Assembly: GCA_003483125.1 (NCBI GenBank)
Contig: DMWU01000150.1
Coordinates: forward strand, 1-13,493
From: Erythrobacter sp.
GTDB taxonomy: Bacteria > Pseudomonadota > Alphaproteobacteria > Sphingomonadales > Sphingomonadaceae
Reading direction: 5' to 3'
DNA length: 13,493 bases
Shown here: one piece after another, positions 8,270 to 13,493 of the stretch
Numbering within the stretch: the first letter of the stretch is position 1
How the letters are laid out: every line of letters starts with the position of its first letter
Program-made: the position numbers and the translations under genes
Notes under the pieces: generated by a model
Told to the model about the DNA's origin: nothing
Databases searched by the model: none
The model's input: the letters and a program-made list of their open reading frames with translations, nothing else

Positions 8270-9673
8270 CTAACGCGCAGGCTGCGCGCTGTCCTGCGAG
8301 GTCCGGATCCAGCTGCGATAATTTCTACCGCGAGTATAAAAGGATTCAGACTGTTCATCGGTCAGCGCAATCGCTGCCTCTAGAGCCGCATCGCGCCCGG
8401 CAAGAACGTCCGCCATTTTGTCAGGAACAAGTATGCCGGGCGCGATCATGAGACGTTGGTCGCTAGCCACGGTCGAAGTGTAGGTTGTGGTGGAAGCCTC
8501 GGCAAACAGGCCAGAATGGGGGAGCGGGATCTGCGTGTGATTTAGGAAGATATTGGGGCGGCTACCGGTTGGCTCACCGATCGTGACAGGCCGAGATGAG
8601 CGCTCAAATTCGCCGACCAGTATCGAACCGGCGGAAATTGTTTCGCTCCCCGTAAGGAGAACCAGCCCGCCCGGCTTGCAGCATAGATTGGAGGCATGGG
8701 CGAGATAGGCCAAAGGCAACGAAAATGAGATCGATCCGCCTAGGTTTTACCGAACATCCACGATCATCCGCCTGTATTTTGGAGATTTGGCGGAGACTTG
8801 TTGGAAAAGCCGCAGCCAGTAATCGAACATGCTCTCGCCACCTTCGGCGTTGAAAGGACGATTTAGCTGCACGTAGACCATCTCGCCATCGGCGATTTCC
8901 TCAAACCAATAGTTTGACGTCAGGCGCGAACGCGACAATGGCACATTCCCTTCGGCTATGTCGTGCAGGTTTCGCCAGCCTTCAGGCCAATAGTAGGCGG
9001 CATTTGTGCCGGACCGGCTCACCGTATCGTAGCTCTCGCCTGTGGCCTCATCGAGCCTGTCGGTGAAAACAGAGCCATCGGCGCGTTCAAATCCGACGGC
9101 CACAAGCCCGCCTTCGTCCATCCATCCAAAATGGCGATATACGGCTGGATGCGGAAGCAAATACTCGGCGGCCCAGCTGCGCTTCCTGAGCGAATGATCA
9201 GAAAAGGAAATCTCTTCCAACTTGGTCAGGATTTCGTCGATCGGCTTGCCTCCAACCGATACCAGCTTGCGCCCCACCCAATCGCGATACGGATCATCGG
9301 CGGCGGTGATGAAAACACCTTCCTGGAAGAGACGTAGGCGGATTGGATAGCTCGTTTCAAACCCGGGCGAGTCGGCCTCCGGATATATCTGGACATGCGT
9401 ATCGAATGTGAGCGCCATGAATTTGGACAGGTGGAAATAGTGGTCCTCAATGCTGACCGGGCCGGACCTTTGCAAAAGCTCCTCATAAATCTCGCGCCAC
9501 TTTGCCTCGCTTGTGTGCCAGAATGGATCGGGATGCTCGCCAAGAATACGCGCATAGACGATGTTGACTTCTTCTCGTGCCTGCTCAGCCGAAATCGTCA
9601 TCGTTTGAGCGAGCACTGGACCCGCCAACGCTGACAAGATCAATGAAGCGATAAACGCCAAAAGAGCCCTCAT
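8270..9673 (-). pseudogene. Secreted S41-family peptidase with in-frame ochre stop
   Basis: The restored product is about 466 residues. Residues 1-22 are a signal peptide (MRALLAF, hydrophobic core, VLA before Q), so it would act in the periplasm or be lipid-free exported. A PDZ-like stretch GRKLVSVGGKPIDE lies near 134-147. The S41 (tail-specific protease/TSPc) core should read D-x-R-x-N-x-G-G. Here it is VDVR, then TAA (codon 309, plus-strand 8747-8749), then NLGGSISFSLPLAYLAHA in the same frame. The second half has LTGSETISAGSI, whose Ser near 347 is the likely nucleophile, and GEPTGSRPN. The truncated product would lack the nucleophile and be inactive. TAC or TAT (Tyr) or CAA (Gln) to TAA would explain the stop; I cannot tell which. 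The ATG at 9673 follows GGGGAGG at 10 nt. It lies 87 bp downstream of the sulfotransferase on the same strand and may be co-transcribed. Confidence 0.85.
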
Positions 9674-9760
9674 GACCGAAATGCCTCCCCAATTACTCTG
9701 CCCCGTCGATCAAACATGCGGTCTACCGCTATTTCGTCCAAATCGAACCCCAATCACGAA

Positions 9761-11350
9761 CTAATCGACCGGGGCCGCGGCTGCATGGATACCATACTTC
9801 TCGAATTCTTCGTGCGCCTGCGATCCGCCATCAGCATATCGGCGCCATTGGCCAATAGAACTTGAATAAAGTGGCGAACGAACCTGGACTGAACTTGCCG
9901 TCGCCACAGGGTCAGAATTGCGGTGAAATTCCATACAGGCATCTTCCCAATCGAGCCCCGCAAAGGCCAGCAATTGCTCCGTCTTCGCGCGCTGCTCCGC
10001 AATGACATCCTCATACCGGATGGCAAGAAAGCGATCTGGCGGAAGCGCGGCTTCATAGGCGTCTGCCAGCCGTTCGAACTGGGCAATGAAATGGGCCGTA
10101 TCCGCAAAATCATAGGCGTAGGAATAGTAGCTGAAGCCGGTAGCAAATAGCTGGCGATAATTGGCAAACAGAAGATCGTGGGGCGAGCGCCTGAGACAGA
10201 TGACCCTTGCCCCGGGCAAGGCGCGAAGGATTGCAGGAACAAAGAAGGAGTTGAACGGCATCTTGTCGATGAATCGATTGGCATCGCCAGCCAGCACGCT
10301 GGCGCGCCGCACATAGTCCTCGCCGACCTTGCTCAGGTCGGCTTCGTTCGCTGCCGCGCTTAATACTTCGGGATCCAGAACCAAAGGCCCCGATGTGCCA
10401 AGCGCACGCTTCAAGATGATCGCGAAATCGGATAGCTCGCCAACCGACACCACGCCCGTATGAGATGTGAGGATCCGTTCCACCAAAGTGGTGCCGCTGC
10501 GGGGCATCCCGACAATAAATAGCGGGCGTTCATCGCCGCTTACACCTCTGGAAATAACTTGCGCCTCAATGCTTTCAATCGCCGCCGAGGCAAGACTTTC
10601 TGCTGACGAGCGGTCATGCGCAACTTCGCCCCGCTTCTGCTCCTTGGCGCGCCCCAGCCACGTGAGGGATTCGTCCCATTCCTTGTTGTTCTCGGCCAAG
10701 CGAGCGATCGCATGGCCTAACAATAGGCGATCTTCAGTATCGTTGGTTACCGAGAATTGCGCCTCAAGAGCCTGTTGCCAGCCTGCATCCGGCGACTTGG
10801 CGAGCTGCACCAATGCCAGCCAACCTTTCGCATGCGCCAGGTGGCGCAATACAAGTTCGCGAAACTGGATCTCTGCCTCTTCAAGTAATCCATTGAACTG
10901 AAGCGCAACGGCCAGATTATGGCGATAATCTGCATTCTCGGGCACGCCCTCACTGGCGACACGCAATGGCGCCAAGGCCTCTCTATGCCAGCCGGTACGC
11001 GAAAGAATAACGCCTAGCTGGTTGGCAATGTGAGGGTCCTGCGTGCCGATGTTGCTAGCTTGCTTGGCAAATTCTCTGGCACTCTCCTGATCCTGGCGAA
11101 GAAGCGCTATTCGGGCCTGAAGTACATTGAGCCAACAACTCTTCGCTCCGCCATCTACCAGAAGGTTGCAAAGCTTCTCTGCGCCAGGAGCATTTTCATA
11201 CTCGACGGCGATTGCAGCCATGACCATAACGGCCTCAATCTCTTGAGGGTTTTCGCGGATCGCCTGCTGCGCTGCAGAGTGCGCCTGCTGGAAATTCCCT
11301 GCGAATAGTTCCCTTTTCGCTACACTTAGCAGGTAAACTTGGCGGTTAAT
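9761..11350 (-). CDS. TPR-containing sulfotransferase, probable ATT start
   Basis: An N-terminal tetratricopeptide region is joined to a PAPS-dependent sulfotransferase domain, of the kind common in sphingomonads and Caulobacterales. The first ATG is at 11227 (488 residues). The frame stays open 41 codons further upstream and reads TPR-like sequence, with helix-pair spacing in RELFAGNFQQAHSAAQQAI followed by RENP. It ends at ATT (11350-11348), with TAG just before it. GGAG (11361-11358) lies 7 nt before the ATT, the ideal place for a start, and no ATG, GTG or TTG occurs in those 41 codons (one CTG at codon 7). The full product would be 529 residues. The sulfotransferase domain has the 5'-phosphosulfate loop FIVGMPRSGTTLVERIL near 277-293, then GELSDF, FIDKMPFNSFF and SSSIGQWRRY. 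The acceptor is unknown and could be a glycan, lipid or peptide. It is divergent from TBDR3. Translation from 11227 alone would lose the first TPR. Confidence 0.85.
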   Translation of the reverse strand: MNRQVYLLSVAKRELFAGNFQQAHSAAQQAIRENPQEIEAVMVMAAIAVEYENAPGAEKLCNLLVDGGAKSCWLNVLQARIALLRQDQESAREFAKQASNIGTQDPHIANQLGVILSRTGWHREALAPLRVASEGVPENADYRHNLAVALQFNGLLEEAEIQFRELVLRHLAHAKGWLALVQLAKSPDAGWQQALEAQFSVTNDTEDRLLLGHAIARLAENNKEWDESLTWLGRAKEQKRGEVAHDRSSAESLASAAIESIEAQVISRGVSGDERPLFIVGMPRSGTTLVERILTSHTGVVSVGELSDFAIILKRALGTSGPLVLDPEVLSAAANEADLSKVGEDYVRRASVLAGDANRFIDKMPFNSFFVPAILRALPGARVICLRRSPHDLLFANYRQLFATGFSYYSYAYDFADTAHFIAQFERLADAYEAALPPDRFLAIRYEDVIAEQRAKTEQLLAFAGLDWEDACMEFHRNSDPVATASSVQVRSPLYSSSIGQWRRYADGGSQAHEEFEKYGIHAAAAPVD

Positions 11351-11465
11351 CTATTTTCTCCATCCTTAAGTTTGACATCGCCGATCAGCGCGCGCACCAA
11401 TGCAGAGGGACACTGGGCAGTAAACGAAACTGCGCCTTTTGATATTATAATGAGGGTAGAAAGAC
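11351..11465. promoter_or_regulatory. Divergent control region, sulfotransferase and TBDR3
   Basis: This 115-bp gap must hold promoters for both flanking genes. A perfect TATAAT (11446-11451) is followed by the TBDR3 ATG only 14 bp later, too close for a -10 that also transcribes the GAGGG ribosome site (11452-11456). The same AT-rich core reads TATAAT on the minus strand (11449-11444), where it could serve the sulfotransferase with an ~85-nt leader. A TTGACA lies at 11372-11377 (+) but has no matching -10 at 16-18 bp. No promoter is assigned firmly. Confidence 0.3.
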
Positions 11466-13493
11466 ATGAAAGTTCAATTCTCGAGCGCGGCCGCCCGCGC
11501 CGCTCTATTAAGCAGTACCGTCATTGCATCAGCATATTCAGTACCAGCACTTGCGCAAGAAGCAGGTGCCGAAGTTGAGGACGATAACATTATTATCGTT
11601 ACGGCTACTCGCCGTGCTGAATCGATACAGGACATCCCCCTCAATATTGCGGCAGTTGGCGCCGCCCAGATTGAAGAGCAGGGCCTGACCGAACTTTCCG
11701 ACCTACTTCCGTTCGTACCAGGTATCAATGTGGTCGATCGTGGTGGCCGTCAGGGTAACCCGATCATCGTTCGCGGCCTGAATGTCGATGCCATCGGATC
11801 AGGTGATGGCAACAACAATGGCGGTGGCACGGTTGCAACCTACCTTGGCGAGATCCCCGTATTCGTTGACCTCAAGCTCAACGATCTTGAGCGGGTCGAG
11901 GTGCTGCTTGGGCCGCAAGGCACCCTGTATGGTGCCGGGACGCTTGGCGGCGCGATTCGCTATATCCCTCGGAAGCCGCAGTTCAATGAAACCAGCGTCT
12001 CTGCGCGCGCGGAAGCATATAAGTATTCGAAAGCTTCCCGCATCAGCCATGAAACAGGCTTCACCTTTAACCTCGGCCTTTCAGACACGTTCGCCATTCG
12101 CGGATCGTTGGACTGGTCGGATGACTCGGGTTTCATCGATTACGTCAATGTCGTTGACCAAATCGGCGTAACCAATCCTGACACAGCTGATGGCCTCAAT
12201 CGCATCAAGGATGCCGACGGTGAAGAGACACTGTCAGGCCGTATTGCGGCGCGTTGGCAACCAGCACCATGGTTTGATGCCACGCTGACATATTACTTCC
12301 AGGAAGCCGAAATTGAAGGACGACGGGTTTCGCATTATCGCGGCCTGGTACCTGGCCTGCTAGACGGCACAGCAAACGTGGGACGCTATGAGAATGCATT
12401 CCGCGTGGAAGAACCCAACGAGATCGAAAATGGTCTTCTGGCATTGGAAGTTGTTGCAGATCTCGGCTTTGCCGAGCTGACCTCAGCCACCGGTTGGAGC
12501 AATTTCGAAGATGAAGGTCAGCGCGACCAGTCGACGCTGTTGATAACGCTTGAATACAGCTATGAACTGTTTCCTTCATTCACCGCGTTCACTCGCGAAG
12601 AGGGCGAAGAAGAACGGATCAATCAGGAAATTCGCCTCGTTTCGAAAAATGACGGCCCGTTCAACTGGATCCTTGGCGGCTATTACAACAAGTTTACCTC
12701 GGCCGGATCATCTTCCGAGTTCACGCCAAACTACGTGCCTTACGTGAATGCCGATCCACTTTTCTTCGGACTGACGGATCGTCCCGATGCGTTGGAGTAT
12801 TTCTCTACCGGTCGCAATCGGCTGGTCGAATTGGCGGCATTCGGTGAGGTTAGCTACAAGCTGTTTGACCAATTGACGATTACGGCAGGTGGCCGCTTTT
12901 ATGATTACGACCTTAAGTCGGCGGCGACAGTGGACTTCCCACTGTTCGAACCCTTGAGCTACACGCCACTTACGCTGAGTGAAATCAAGAATCTGGCATT
13001 CGATCCAGACCTCGCCCAATCCGACAATGGATTCCTATACAAGTTCAACGTTTCATGGGAGGCGACCGACGACCTGCTCATTTATGCAACGGTGAGCGAG
13101 GGATATCGTATCGGTGGCGTCAACGGTGTGGGTGAGTGCGGGCCGTTTGACCCCGACGCGACGCAAGGCGCCTGCGCCCTTGCACCAGGCCAGCAATTCG
13201 GCCCAGGACCCAACGATATCTCGATCCGCGACGAGCGTCAGTATTCACCTGACCAGACGCGCAACTATGAGATTGGCCTGAAATCGACCATGCTTGACGG
13301 CGATTTGACGCTCAATGGTGCGTTCTTCTACGTCGACTGGATCGATCCTCAGCTTGGTTCGGCTACGATCAACGCCAACATCCCCATTACCGTGAATGGC
13401 GGTGGCGCGGAGTCCGAAGGTGTTGAACTTTCGGGAAGCTGGAGGGCAACCGACAATCTGCAGTTCCGTGGCAGCTTCAGCTACACAGACTCT
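11466..13493 (+). CDS. TonB-dependent receptor, 3'-truncated by window edge (TBDR3)
   Basis: This is an outer-membrane TonB-dependent receptor. I translated the frame by hand from the ATG to the last base: 676 codons with no stop, so the gene is intact here and continues past the window. Residues 1-30 are a signal peptide (PALA before Q). The TonB box IIIVTAT is near 42-48. The plug shows RRAESIQDIPLNIAAVGA, a PIIVRGLN core and LERVEVLLGPQGTLYGAGTLGG. It is followed by barrel strands such as LIYATVSEGYRIGGVNG and NYEIGLKSTMLDGDLTLNG. GAGGG lies about 9 nt before the ATG. It resembles TBDR1 in architecture (same box and plug motifs) and differs from the shorter TBDR2. It is divergent from the sulfotransferase. 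The substrate is unknown. Confidence 0.93.
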   Translation, partial: MKVQFSSAAARAALLSSTVIASAYSVPALAQEAGAEVEDDNIIIVTATRRAESIQDIPLNIAAVGAAQIEEQGLTELSDLLPFVPGINVVDRGGRQGNPIIVRGLNVDAIGSGDGNNNGGGTVATYLGEIPVFVDLKLNDLERVEVLLGPQGTLYGAGTLGGAIRYIPRKPQFNETSVSARAEAYKYSKASRISHETGFTFNLGLSDTFAIRGSLDWSDDSGFIDYVNVVDQIGVTNPDTADGLNRIKDADGEETLSGRIAARWQPAPWFDATLTYYFQEAEIEGRRVSHYRGLVPGLLDGTANVGRYENAFRVEEPNEIENGLLALEVVADLGFAELTSATGWSNFEDEGQRDQSTLLITLEYSYELFPSFTAFTREEGEEERINQEIRLVSKNDGPFNWILGGYYNKFTSAGSSSEFTPNYVPYVNADPLFFGLTDRPDALEYFSTGRNRLVELAAFGEVSYKLFDQLTITAGGRFYDYDLKSAATVDFPLFEPLSYTPLTLSEIKNLAFDPDLAQSDNGFLYKFNVSWEATDDLLIYATVSEGYRIGGVNGVGECGPFDPDATQGACALAPGQQFGPGPNDISIRDERQYSPDQTRNYEIGLKSTMLDGDLTLNGAFFYVDWIDPQLGSATINANIPITVNGGGAESEGVELSGSWRATDNLQFRGSFSYTDS

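Noticed and set aside
3010..8746. The octamer CCTAGGTT touches both premature stop codons (3010-3017 and 8739-8746)
   Set aside because: CCTAGG also occurs at 3796-3801 without any lesion, and in the peptidase it encodes the expected N-L-G of the NLGG motif. I treat the coincidence as chance.
1064..9673. Stop-codon reassignment or programmed recoding as the cause of the in-frame stops
   Set aside because: Two different codons (TAG and TAA) are involved, normal genes here also end in TAG and TAA (9761, 3753), and no recoding structure or slippery site was seen at either position.
9754..10314. 186-codon open frame overlapping the sulfotransferase in another minus-strand frame
   Set aside because: The overlapping frame encodes the sulfotransferase core with recognised motifs; this one is low-complexity in character and has no motif.

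Overview
The window looks like a chromosomal segment of an alphaproteobacterium, most likely a sphingomonad (Sphingomonadaceae/Erythrobacteraceae type). This is an inference from gene content: three large TonB-dependent receptors (TBDRs) in 13.5 kb, a TPR-sulfotransferase next to one of them, an EthA-like Baeyer-Villiger monooxygenase, a stand-alone CinA N-terminal-type protein, and moderately high GC. There are no RNA genes, CRISPR arrays, insertion sequences or phage genes, and no gene-free stretch over about 135 bp.

Layout: (1) 1-989 (+), the C-terminal part of an acyl-CoA dehydrogenase, ended by a strong hairpin terminator that also serves the convergent gene. (2) 1064-3604 (-), an ~845-residue TBDR broken by an in-frame amber codon just after its plug domain and showing ATC where an ATG start is expected. 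(3) 3753-5816 (-), a shorter intact TBDR. (4) 5913-7424 (+), a Baeyer-Villiger-type flavin monooxygenase sharing a 96-bp divergent control region with that TBDR; the region holds a perfect 6-4-6 inverted repeat. (5) 7458-8219 (+), a molybdopterin-binding/CinA N-terminal-like protein, probably co-transcribed with the monooxygenase. (6) 8270-9673 (-), a secreted S41-family peptidase broken by an in-frame ochre codon inside its catalytic domain. (7) 9761-11350 (-), a TPR-sulfotransferase whose reading frame and TPR homology run 41 codons upstream of the first ATG, to an ATT codon placed correctly behind a Shine-Dalgarno sequence. (8) 11466 to the window end (+), a third TBDR, intact and open at the 3' edge.

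How the genes may work together: the TBDRs would import substrates that are large, scarce or hydrophobic. The monooxygenase beside TBDR2 could oxidise an imported ketone-like compound, and the acyl-CoA dehydrogenase fits beta-oxidation of fatty-acid or side-chain products. No substrate can be named from the sequence.

The most notable feature is a cluster of lesions, all in minus-strand genes: two single in-frame stops (TAG, TAA) with family homology continuing on both sides in the same frame, and two genes with an isoleucine codon (ATC, ATT) at the position expected for ATG. Either these are real pseudogenes and rare start codons in a decaying accessory region, or they are base-level errors in the source sequence. 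I found no clearly new multi-gene system.
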